Part shown: positions 21,501 through 32,473 of the stretch, piece after piece
Layout: every line of letters starts with the position of its first letter
Position numbering within the stretch: position 1 is the first letter of the stretch
Assembly (NCBI GenBank): GCA_002179805.1
Contig: NAVB01001292.1
Span: forward strand, 1-49,985
Origin: Acanthamoeba lenticulata
Lineage: Eukaryota > Discosea > Longamoebia > Acanthamoebidae
DNA length: 49,985 nt
Direction of reading: 5' to 3'
Notes under the pieces: generated by a model
Databases searched by the model: none
What the model was told of the DNA's origin: nothing
Seen by the model: the letters and a program-made list of their open reading frames with translations, nothing else
Program-made: the position numbers and the translations under genes

Positions 21501-24500
21501 TAGGGTCCAGGCGTGGGCGACGGCGACACGGTGAACATGGGGGAAGCGGAGGGTGACGGCAAGGGCCCATCGATATCGTCTACACACACAATTGTCGGTG
21601 GCGTGGTGGGCCAGGCCAAGGTACCCAACGATGAGGACCCAACGCTGAGGTCGCCAGGAAGCGACCAGTCCAGCGGACTGGCCCAGTTTTCAGAATAATA
21701 GACCGTGTCTGCGCCTCCGTCCAGGTCACCCATGCGCTGGGCCTCGCGGTCGCTGCACGGCTGCCAGGCCCAAGCCAGGATTGTGTTGGCGCTAAGGCAG
21801 ATGTCGTATCCGCCAGCGAAGCGGTACACGGGCTGCGTTCGCAGCGTAGCAAAGCCGTCCCACTCGTAGATGCCGTCCAGGATGCCGTTGGGGAACCACT
21901 CGGTGCTGAGCCCCGTGATGTACAGCCGTCGGCACCGCTTGTCCCCGCCTGGGGGGTAGCAGTACGAGCGCAGCGGGCTGGCCGGCTCGCTGATCAAGCC
22001 CGCCGAGCACGGTTGGCACGCCGTGCCGTCGCTCCACGTGTTGGCCGGGCAGGGTTGGCACCCACCGTCGCTGCTGCTGGAGACGACGTAGCCCGGCCTA
22101 CACTTGCATTCAGAGACCGCCAGGGCGCCCGATCGATCGGTGTCCATGTAATCGGGGCACGCAGCGCATCGGTCCGTGGCGGGAGACCACATGCCGCGCG
22201 GGCACGAGTGCCGGACCAACGTGGCCGGCTCGCCCGAGAACAGCGACACTCCATTCCACTCGATCGGGCTCGCGCTCTGCTGATTGATCGGCTGTTGCCA
22301 CTCGCCCAAGCGGGTGTTGTCGTCGAAAATGCTGTACGCCGGCATGCGCCACCTGCGGAGCGAGGTGTCGTAGAACAGCCGAAGCTCCATTCCGTAATAT
22401 TGCCAGTACCGGACCCAGGTCCTGGCGCCAACAAACTCAAAATCGTCGCTAGACACCAAAAAAGTGGTCGTGCTTGATCCACCGCCAGAAATGGAGATCC
22501 TGCGCCGCGTGTTGGCCACCGTGGCAGCGCACGTCAGCGTCACCCGCAGGGGCGTGCCTGATCGGCACCGCGCGAGACTGCCGGTGAGCGCCGTGCTGGC
22601 CGCCACCCACAGCGGCTCGCGCACGCCCACGCCTGCCTCGATCTGCTGGTCGGCGCTGTTGGGAACAGCCGTCGCGTCGCTGGCCCCCACCCGCGGCGGG
22701 CTACCGTAGAGGACCTGGCCCACGGGGGACTGCGTATGGAAGATGCCCACCTCGGTTGTCGCGCAACCGTTCACCTCCACCAGGACCGCCTGCGCGGTTG
22801 TCGTCACCGCGGCCACGCGCAGAACCACGCTCGTGGCGTTGTACTCGACAGCGGTGTTGCAAGCTTGAACCGGAACCGAGTCAAGCCAGGGCTCGCAGCC
22901 AAGGGCCTGCGTGCAGCCGCGGCCCTCCATGCGCTCTCCGTTGGGCCGGAGCCTGGTCACGCGCACGGGCAGGCGCGTAAGCGACCCGGACGAGCTCGTC
23001 ACCTCAATGAGCACTGGCGCGCGCCCGCCGAGGCCGTAGACCAGCGGCGCCGACGCGTTGACCAGCGCGTCGCGCAGCGAGAGCGTGCCGCTCGCTGCGT
23101 CGTATAGCCTGCCCTGCTCGAACCGGTGCTGGCTGGTCGAGGCGCCGTCCCAGCCGATCTCAAAGCTCTCCTCGGTCATAACCGCGCCGCGTCGCAGGAC
23201 GCCCGTCGACGTGGAGAACCAGCTGAGGTAGAGCCAGCTGCTGATCTGACCGTAGGTGCCCATCGCCATCGGAATGCGCACGGTCATGAGCGAGTCTTGC
23301 CCGCGGCTGGCCTCGACGCCCACGAGCTCGTAGTTGGCGACCCACGCCGGTGAGTTGGCGTGGGCATCAGTCGGATAGCTGACCTTGTTGTTAGGCCACA
23401 ACCAGCCGAGGCCGTCCTGAAAGCCCGCCAAGAAGCAGCTCTTCTCCGGCGCGCGCATGGTGGAGCTGCCCATGATATCGTAGCCGTTGGCGTACTCGAG
23501 CGAGCCCGCGAGTGTCGACAAATCGGCCCGGTTAGCATGCGCCAGGCCCATGTTGTGGCCCAGCTCGTGCAACACCGAGTAGGGAGTCACGTAGCCGTTA
23601 TACGCGGTGCCAGTGCCGGGCTGCCCGGCAATGGCAGGGAAGCCCAGACTGGACGAGGGCAGGATGAGCATTTGGTGCTTGAAGTAGGTGTCCCACTGGG
23701 TCAGAGTGATGGTGCAGCTCGGATTGGGGTGAGCAGCTGCAGCCCTCCGTGCGTCAAAGTAGAGTTCGGAGAAGCCCACTGGCTCGTCCTTGACGTAGGA
23801 GAGTTCGTAGATGCAGCCAACGTCAAACCGCATGATCATCGTCACGTGGCCTCCGCTGACGCGATTGTAGAACTCGGGCACGTATTGTACGAGAGGGCTC
23901 ACATCGGTAGCCGGATGGACGTAGCTGAGAAGCCCCTTGAACGCCAGCCTCATGACCAAGACCGGTCGAACCCCTTGGTTGTATCTGCTGGCCGGCATGC
24001 TTCGGTGCGCTGCTCGGCTGCCGGCAACGAAGCGTCGATCATCAACGAAAGGGGCAGTTGTGGCATTCCTTGCCCGCTTGAAGAAGCCTAAACGGCGGAG
24101 CTTGCCGTACACGCATGACGCGCCCTCGACACGAAGGCCCCGCAGTCGATACACCTCCACCTCGTCGCCGTATGAGCCCAATGTCGCGGCAACAGTGCCC
24201 AGACGCTCAGCAAGTTCTTCGGTCATGTCGTCGTTGTCGCTGTCCTCTTCACCATCATCATCGTCGTCGCTCATTTGGGCGTGGCCAGGAACAAGAGATC
24301 CCGGGCAGAGGCGGTACACGTTGCCCTGCGCGCTGATGGCCTCGAAGCTGAGGCCGCTCGGGGACTGGCGTTTGAACTGTTCCAAACGGGCATGGTCCCC
24401 AGCTGGCGGCGGTACCGCCATAAGGGGGATCACATGTACGACGTCCGATACGGGCGCCGCAAGTTTGGCCCACTGCTGGGATTCGTCGCTGTTCTGACTC

Positions 24501-26101
24501 GCAGTGTCTGAGTCGTCGTCGCCATCGTTAGTTGCTTCCGTTTGGCGCTGTTTGGAATGTCTTTCATCATCATCATCATCCACACCTGAGCACACGCCAG
24601 CCTTCCTCTCATCTGAGCAAGAAGAGAACGTTGTGTGCCCGTTCCGATGCCACTCGCCGCCCACCATCCGCACGCCCACTGCAGTGGCCAATCGCGTCAA
24701 GACACAATAAGAAGGAGGAACTATCGAAAGAAATTTAAATGATGTGTGGGGGGGGGGGCAAGTTGAGGTGTCGTGCCTGGGGTCGAGTCGAGCGTGAGGT
24801 GTGCGTCGCCTTCCTGCAGCCATTCCGATCCAGTGGCCAGTAAAACGCCAGACGAGGCGTTCGTTGCCGTCAGGGACAGCGACCCTGATTGGAGCCACTT
24901 AGCATCAGGCGCCATGCGCACTGCCTCGCCAAACGTCGATCCTGCCGCGAAGAAGAAAATAAAACAGGAAATTGGGGGAGTTGAGTTTTTGCTCAAGCAG
25001 GCCTGCGCAGCAGTGTGCCGACGTGCCTCTGTTCTGAGGGTTGGCTTGACCGAAGACGGTGAAGTTCACCGTACCGCTCTGCACCCATTGACCGCCTGAC
25101 GAAAGGAGCACACCTGGATCGCGCCATGACATGCCAATATATGTGTAAATGAAACACACCTCAAACTTGGTGGTGGAAGGAGCGCATACCAATGGAACCA
25201 TGTGCCACAACGACTAAAGGACCAGTTTGGTGCCATGTCGCATTGGCCTCCACCAAGACACCATTGTCTGCTCAAAAACATTCAGGACAGTTATTGGCGG
25301 CAAGTAGCGACAGAATTCACAAGAAGAGAGGGTGGCATACTGAGGGAGAAGTCACGGTCGTGGCCCACATTGCCTGACGTGATGACGACGCTTCCCCATT
25401 GCAGCCACGACGCGCCCGGAGCCAGCCTTACGCCTTCCGCCAGGAAGCCCTGCACGCGAAGCTGAAGTTCGCCGTGCTGGTGCAGCACTCCTCCGGCTCC
25501 TACCACAACGCCTAAACACGCGGACATGAACAAGAGTTCAGATGTCGACTGGGGAAGCCTTGATGGTTGCTGTGGAAGATGGTACCTCCGTTGATCAGGG
25601 TCAGGTGTCCATCAATTGCGAGCAACTGGTTGGCTTTCACCCTGAGAGTGCCACCAGCCAGATCCAGCACTACTTTTCCTGTGGTCCTTTGTCATGACAG
25701 AGGTGAATAGATCATCCTTCGATTGAAGGCGAACAGGATCCACCACGGACAAAACCAAGATCTTGTTGGTGAGATCAGGTGTACCTGAGGGTGACGTTGT
25801 TGGCATGAGCGCGGGTGGTTGACTCCACATATTGGCCAGCTTCCACGTCAACGATGGAGTGTTCAGGAGCAGCAGCTAAGGCTTCCAAGACTGAAACAAA
25901 GTCACAGTCCTCTCTGTCGTTCCGGTCTTGGCAGACCTTGATAGGAAGAAAGGGCGGATCTTGCTGGTGGATGTTGAGCGAATCATGTTGTTGGGAGTGC
26001 GGGGCGGCGGGTTGAGCCAAAAGAGCAACGACCATCAGGAGCAGGACGACGAGAACTGCCGTGCGGGGTCGTGCTGGCATCATCCAGGGTGGCTTGAACA
26101 T
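18524..26101 (-). CDS. Secreted, membrane-anchored M11 (gametolysin)-like zinc metalloprotease, 2338 aa
   Basis: Seven exons (26101-25785, 25686-25586, 25511-25374, 25267-25190, 25113-25051, 24941-24777, 24678-18524) sum to exactly 2339 codons. Domain order: signal peptide (TAVLVVLLLMVVALLA); a beta-helix-like region ending in about six short repeats with a Trp core (for example GVRLAPGASWLQWGS, GVLLSSGGQWVQSG), most on their own exon; an acidic spacer; a metzincin catalytic domain with HELGHNMGLAH (H658, E659, H662, H668) and a Met-turn YDIMGSS. Then come Cys-rich repeats (CKCRPGYVV, CQPCPANTW), three related modules with GIYEWDG, GFYQWDG and GVYEFTG, a stalk of about 450 residues of Ser/Pro/Thr, an N-glycosylation-rich domain, one membrane helix and a 49-residue tail. 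M11 enzymes degrade cell-wall or matrix glycoproteins. Two introns use GC donors (25373, 24776). Surface protease or adhesin role is inferred. I find no inactivating change in the zinc site. Confidence 0.85.
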
Positions 26102-26230
26102 TATTACAATAGGAGTGGTTCTCGGAGGCTTAGAACTTGATTTGGTGACGTTGTTTAGTAATGGTTGGTTGTTTGGCGACACTGGATTTGGTCAAGTTTG
26201 TATTTTTAGACTTGTGGGGCAACGCGTTGG

Positions 26231-26345
26231 GACTCACACGGTCCTTCGATAGGAGCGTTCTGTGGAGAGAAGGAAGATGTTGTTTCGCACGCCAGGCGGT
26301 GCGGGCAGCTTGAAGTAGCCCGTTTCTTCGTCCACGATTCCGCCT
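26231..26345 (-). repeat. Intact copy of the direct repeat flanking the metalloprotease gene
   Basis: This is the last coding exon of the glycosyltransferase (begins GIVDEETGYFKLPAP after a CTAG acceptor-like border, stop at 26234). It is repeated in the same orientation at 18418-18311, about 7.9 kb away. Similarity begins at the exon edge and weakly extends past the stop. Confidence 0.6.
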
Positions 26346-29300
26346 AGTTGCAGCGCACTGTGCCATACCAGCCCCCGAAAATCTGGTTTGTGCCGTCGGC
26401 CCAAGTCAGGGAACCTGTTTCGAGCCACAAAGTGGCAGGACACTTACCGATAGCGCGGGCCAGCGATGACTCGAAAAGGGGCAGAATAGGTGAATGTTGC
26501 AAGTCCAGAAAGAGTAAACCACTGTCGTCGTCATCATCATCACCCCACTTGGTCAACGTTGGTGACGACGACTGAGACCAAACAAAACCGGTGGTGTACG
26601 CTATGGGAGGATGCAGTGCCACCGCCCCTGCCACAAATCAAGACAACGATCAGGAGAGCAGGGCTTGGAGAGGGAGTGGAGGGCATGCTCGTACCAAGAT
26701 GCGCAGTGAAGGCAAGCCACCACACATACCAGCGATTTTGAGGTTCCTCACCTGCCACCGTGGGCGAAGCCGCTTGAGCATGCACAAGTGTGTAGTTGAA
26801 GGCCTTTAGCTCTGGGTATCGAGACTTCTTGGCACTCTCTCGCGCCTTGAAATCATCAACCCATCCAACGAAGCGTCGCCAAAGCTGGGGAAAGAAGAGC
26901 GTCGCATGAAACCCCACATTCTGCGCGTAAAAAGGTTCCTTCTGCTTTAAATTTGTCAGCACCTCCTGACTCTGTTATACATGTACAGCCACAAAGGATT
27001 AATATATCGTCGTCAGCGGGCGCCCACCATTCGCGCGCGCGAGAGGGGAAGGCGACGAGAGAGGAAAGAAACCATGTTGGCGGTAATAATGGCGAGGTTC
27101 CGCTCGAGGACCACTCCGTAGAGGCGCGGCTCGTAATTGTCCAGGTGGCAGAAATGCGAGCCCACGGCATAGCGCACCCACCGCCACCACATTGGGCTCA
27201 CCTCTTGCTGGTCGTCGATCATGATGGCCGCCTCTCGGTCCGATTCAGCGGTCCATGCCAGGAGTCGCTGCTCCACACTGTTGGGCACCACGTGGGCTGG
27301 GATGTCGACCGCACGCACTTCGCCGCTTGTCCACTTGGCCTTGAGTCGGCCAAGAACATGAGAGTATAGCGTATTGAGGTCCGCCGCGACTGGGTTGTTA
27401 GCACTTGGGGTAGGTCGAAGCAACTCAAGGTCGACGCGGGCTTCGACCTGCTCTTCGAACTCGCCTGCCGAGTAGTCGGCGGCCAGAATGGAATCGATCA
27501 GCACTGTGAGGCGCTGTTGGAGGGCCTCGAATGACGACGCAGAGGAGGCTATGGTTGATGGAAGGATTTTGATCGTGATCACCATGTCCCGCAGTCGGGG
27601 TGGCGGAACCGCAACGTTGGCTAATGGAGCGGTGTTAGAGTAGTCGCATGCTGCGGGAGTCGTAGAGTTCCAATTGTAATCGCGAGCCAACATCCATAAG
27701 CTACTGTTGACCAGCCTCTCGAGCTTTTTATCTTTGCCTGCAAGGCGCGAGTTGATGTTAAATCAGCATGTGTCTAGCTGCACTTCAGGAAGGAGAGGCA
27801 TCACCAATAATCCAGTTGTCGTGGATTTGCACCGGCGGAAAGTGTCGATGGTCAGTCATCGGGTGCCAGTACACGAAACCATTGACAAACAGGCTGCGGT
27901 TCAGGTAGTGCTCTAGCACCGTGTGACACGGTAAAGTTGAGTGGGTCTACAAATCAATCTCCAAGGGTGCAGAGGGTTGAGCATTGAACGCACTGCGCAG
28001 ACTGTGAGACCGAGTCTTGGACATAGCATTGAAGAGTTGCTGCTCATTATTGCGTTCCAAGTAAATGGAGGCTCTGGTCTGAGGATCACAGCTTTGAGAG
28101 GTAAGTTGGCCTTCTTCAACTGAAATTGTGCAGTCATGAATGCAAATACCCTGATAGAGTGTTCGATGCGGACGGCGTCCCAGAGCTGCAGCAATGGTCG
28201 CGTGGGGTTGAGGTAGATAAATCCCATGCACACGGTAGGTATTCTTGTGCCTGCACATTTCCACACGAAATGATTAGACATAATAACCTTGTGGAGGATG
28301 TGGTACCAACGCACCGTCATCTTGGGTGTGAATGTCTGTGCTGCAGTCCTTGTCAATGAAAGCAAAAGGATTGGCGGTCCACACTTGATCCACATCAAAG
28401 AGAAGCACCCGATAGTCAAGCTTCAGGAGATGTTGGATGTAGAGAAGCCTGAACCCGCACACTTCGGACCATTAGCACATGACAACAACACTCATCCAAA
28501 CGAACAACACACCGTATGTGCATGAGTCCCTGATAGGCAGTCGTGCCGTATGTCAGAAAGTGGTTACCAAAGGCGCCACTCATCATCAACACCACCGGCA
28601 CCTGCCGCGCATGCCACAAGCTTCAGCTTTGGATGCAAGGAGAAGCAGAAAGAAGTATTATACCTGAGCTGCTTGCAATGACACATATGTGTTCTCATCA
28701 GCTGCAAGAATCACGTAGTTTGAGAAGTTGAATCGACGCACGGAGCAGATCCAATTGTAGGTGAAGTCGAGCATTCCCTGGGTCACCTGCGAAAGCATGG
28801 TTTGTGACAGCACATAAGAGAGGGGGGAGGGGGGAGTGCTCTCAACGCTGATGAAATCAAACATGTTGTCCTCGTACCATCGAGATGGCGATCGCTTTCT
28901 CGGGCATGATGCAGCGCTTGTTGACGAGCTTCATCATATCCATTACGTCCTTGCTTGTGGCTGTGTACCCACCCAGGTGAGGAAGGAGAAGAAGGAAAAC
29001 AGGAGGTGGGGGAGGGGGCTGCGCCGACCTCGAAGGAACCAGTGCGATCATGGATAGCGGGCAGGGTGTCTATAGATAGAAAGAGATACGACTGTAGAAG
29101 CAGCCATGACGCAATATATATCCAGAGCTCGTAGGAGGGTACGGTCAAGAGAGTCTGGAAAGGTGCCGGCCTCGTTGAGCAGAGCTTCAATCTCCTTGAG
29201 GAAGGGCGTGGGAGCGAGTGTGGTGTTTGCTGGAGCAGGAAAAGAGGACTCCTCTACGGCGACGGGCGTTGTGCTGGGCGCGACTTGTCCCTCCAGCGGG

Positions 29301-29647
29301 GGGGCCTGGAACTGACCTTCCTCCCGTGCTGTTGCTGGTGCCGTGGCATTCTCCGCGCTCTGGCGGTTATGGGAGGCCGCGGCTCCAGTACTGGACAAGC
29401 CGAGCGGGCGCGTCTGACTTACGCGACCCCAGTTAGGCTTACCGGCAGCAGCTGGTCGAGGACCATCTAAATCCATAAAGGACAGGCTGAGCCAGACGCA
29501 AAAGAGCCATGTGAACGATAGAAGGAACGCAGCGGCGCCCCACCACGCTCGTCGGCGGAGAATCCCGCGTCGCTTCCGCTGTCTCACCTCCAGCGTGTTG
29601 TTGCCGCAACACTTTTCGCGTTTTCCGAGACGCCACCTTCTCCCCAC
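26234..29647 (-). CDS. Type II membrane glycosyltransferase with two transferase domains (GT77-type plus GT2-like)
   Basis: The N-terminus has a basic stretch (RQRKRRGILRRR) and one membrane anchor (AAFLLSFTWLFCVWLSLSF), then a Pro/Ala/Thr-rich stem: the layout of a Golgi enzyme. Domain 1 matches the nucleotide-diphospho-sugar transferase family PF03407 (GT77): NYVILAADENTY, GFRLLYIQHLLKLDYRVL followed by the metal-site-like LLFDVDQVW and NPFAFIDKD, CMGFIYLNPTRPL, NNEQQLFNAM, then NGFVYWHP and IHDNWIIG near its end. Domain 2 (about 27600-26800) resembles GT2-like transferases: MVITIKILPST at its first strand, AAIMIDDQQEVSPMWWRWV and GFHATLFFPQLWRRFVGW. Domain 1 is sure, domain 2 moderately so. 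I see no ATG before the membrane anchor: the frame opens at a GTG at 29647, after a good acceptor (TTTCTTTGGTAG), and the first in-frame ATG (29476) lies beyond the anchor. A short upstream exon or non-AUG start is needed. Exon borders are approximate. Confidence 0.8.
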
Positions 29648-29722
29648 CTTTTCCTTTAGAATTCTACCAAAGAAAGAAAAAAAGGATCGATGGAAAAGAA
29701 TAAAATTATTATTACAACTCCG

Positions 29723-32299
29723 TCACCACTTGGTGCGGCCAAAGTTCTCGATGGTGCGCGAGAGGGACTTGACCTCGAGCTCGTACTGCTGCACTTTGGC
29801 TGCCCATTCGGCCTCCTTGGTCGCCATACGCTCGGCCAGTGCGGCTGCTTCTTTCTCCTTGTTGCGCAGCTCGAGCTTGAGTCGCTTGATCTCGTTCTTG
29901 TCGTTGATGGCTCGTTCAACCTCCACCAACTTCTCCTTTTCCTTGTTGATCTGCATGTCTATCCGCTGCACCTTCTCCTTCTCCAGATCTCGCTTGAGTT
30001 GCTTGATCTCCTTCTCCTTTTCGCGCACGGTCTGCTCAAGGGCATCCACCTTCGCACTGAGGGTCGTCAGCTCCTCGTCCTTCCTCTCGAGCAGGTCGCG
30101 CATCTCGATCACGCCTTGCCGCAGCTCCTGGTTTTCGGCTTCGAGCTTCCTGCTGTTTTGTTGGTCTGCAACGAGGCCTCGACCGTCGGCGTCGGCCTCT
30201 CCGGTTCCGTCCCCCACAGTGGTGTTCCCGCCGACACTCTTTCCGACCACGGGAATCGCCTCACGGGCTCCGGACTGGTCGTCGAGGGCGATGCCCATGT
30301 CGGACATGATGCTCGCCACATTGTTCATTCGTCGGTTCCGTTCCCGCTTCTTCTCGAGCTCCACCTTGAGTTGCAGGATGTGGCGGTCCTTGCTTTCGAT
30401 GTCCTTCTTGGCTTTTTCGAGCTGCGCGGCAAGCTCCTTCTCCACGTGCTTCAGCCGCGCGTTCTCCCTTTTCAGTTGCACCTTGGTCGAATCAATCTCC
30501 CACCCACCGTCCTCACCATCGCTCTGCAGCAGGGCTTGGATGTCAGCCGTGTGATCATAGCATAGTAGTTGAGACCCGGAGAAAGAGAGAGAGAGAGAGA
30601 GAGAAAGGAGTTAAGCGTACGTCTGTCTCCGATCCGGAGAAGTCGCTTTCCGACATGTCTGAGTCAGCGGTCATGTCCGTGTCGGACTCGGAGTAGTCGG
30701 CTTCACTATCTGTCACGAGCTCATACTCGCTCTGCGCGGCAAACGGAAGAGGTCATTAGCGCGTGAGCTAGAACGCCGCTGACGGAGGGCCTCCGTGAAG
30801 AAGCATCGTTGAAGAACGTACACCGGCCAAGGCCATCGAGTTATGAAAGCGGAGGCTGGAATCACCCTTGAAAGAGCGCGAAGGAGCAGCGGCTGCAGCC
30901 GATGCAGTAGCGGATGGAGCAGGGCCTGCCGGCATCGAATCCACGTGAGGAGCCGCCACTTGAATTAGTGTGCCCCTGCGATTCGCGTACAAAGAGTTCC
31001 TCCCGTGTAAGAAAATGCGGATTTGGGAACACAGGCAAGGAGCCTTGCAAGTCGTAGCGGACGGATCACGTACTTGCGCACGAGCTTCTTGTTATTGACC
31101 TTGAGCCATTCGGATTTGAATTGCACCTGTGGCGCCACGGTCATTTGTGCATGTGTGAGCGCGAATTGCAACAAGGAGTGGTGAGGGAAAAACGTGGCCG
31201 TACAGTAAGGATTGCTTCCTTGTCCTCGCTCTTCTTCAATGAGCTTCCGCCAGCCACCTTGACCTTGTACTCTTTGGTCATCTAATCAACCGAAGCGTCT
31301 CAGTTAACTGAGACAGCCCTGGTCTGCGCAGGCCAAGAGAAAGAGCGAGCTTGGGAGCAAAAGAGAGTACATTGGTGCCATCCGCAGCGAATTCAGCAAG
31401 GTTGAGCGTAAGCTTCCCCAGTGATGCGCTCTTTCCCTTCACAAGCAAGACGAAAACACAGAAAGAGGGCATGGCAGAACAGAGTAGTCAGCACAGGAGG
31501 GAGCGAGAAGAGCGCTTTTTGGGTTGGGTACCTCGCGCTTTACAGCAAGCAAGAGAGTCTTCTTGTCAAACTGTGGCGCTTCGACTGCAGGAGAAGCTGC
31601 TGCAGCTGCAGAGGGCAGAGAAGACGCCTTGCCAGGCGACGTCCCGAGGGACGTGGGGGCGGAGGCGGCGAGCGAGGAAGACACGGAGGTCGTCGACGAA
31701 GAAGCAGCGGCGGCGGGCAAGTGTGCGGCCATAGTGGCCTCGAACCAAATGGATTCGCCCCACATAACCACTCCTCCAGTCGCTTTGATGTGCTTACTTT
31801 CGCCTCGATTCTGTCGCTTCCGCCCACGCTTCCACTTGACGTAGACGCCGCGATCGTTGGTAGAGGAGGGCAGGCCGACAATCAATTTGAGCAAGATGTT
31901 GAAGCGCACTTTCACCACGTCGTTGAAAGCGACTGGCGACGAAGGCCCTCCTTTGATGGTGCTACCCCCCTTCTTGGATTTGCTGCTGAGAACGGAGGAG
32001 ATGGAGTGGGCTCGCGACAGGCGCCGCAAGCCACTGGAGCCACTTTCCTCTTCTGATGATGATGATGATGATGAGCTGCTGCTCGACGAATCAGAAGACG
32101 AGAGATCAGATGCGCTGTCGTCTTCATCACTGTCCTCGCCGCCCACCTTGCTCCTCTTAAGGTTCTTCTTTTTCTTCTTCTTCTTCTTCGTTTTCTTGTC
32201 TTGAAGCATTTTGGCCATGAATTCCTTGTCTTTCATCTTCTCCTTCTCCTTCTCCTTCTCTCTTGCCCCAATTGATCGCTTAGCTGTGGTGAAGCTCAT
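29723..32299 (-). CDS. NT-C2 (EEIG1/EHBP1-type) domain protein with C-terminal coiled coil
   Basis: The first exon (ATG at 32299) encodes a Lys-rich and Ser/acidic low-complexity leader, then an N-terminal-type C2 domain: VVKVRFNILLKLIVGLP, VYVKWKRGRKRQNRG, VVMWGESIWFEATM, KKTLLLAVKRE and, on the next exon, SLGKLTLNLAEFA. NT-C2 domains bind membranes or small GTPase/endocytic partners in EHBP1 and EEIG1 proteins. Following exons give KEYKVKVAGG, FKSEWLKVNNKKLVRKY, an Ala/Ser-rich linker and an acidic patch (SESDTDMTADSDMSESD). The last exon (about 30530-29723) is one long heptad coiled coil (ENARLKHVEKELAAQLEK to VKSLSRTIENFG) with stop TGA. The likely role is linking membranes to the cytoskeleton or trafficking machinery; this is inferred from family. 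An intron near 30590 has a GA/CT microsatellite. Confidence 0.85.
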
Positions 32300-32473
32300 C
32301 TTGTCGCTTTTTTTGTTTGTGTTGACCGTGCTCGCCGCTCAACGTTGTTGATTGTTTTCTGTATATTTTGAATTTCTTGCAGACACGTGGAGCTTTTTGG
32401 TTGCAGTTGTCCACCCAACGCACACCGTGACAACAACAATGGTGGTGGCCAGAAAGGCACACAAGCTGGTGAA

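Noticed and set aside
29511..30565. Two plus-strand frames (347 and 291 codons), Ser/Phe- and Leu/His-rich
   Set aside because: Both are shadows of the minus-strand coiled-coil exon, whose Glu/Lys/Gln codons read as Leu/Phe/Ser on the other strand.
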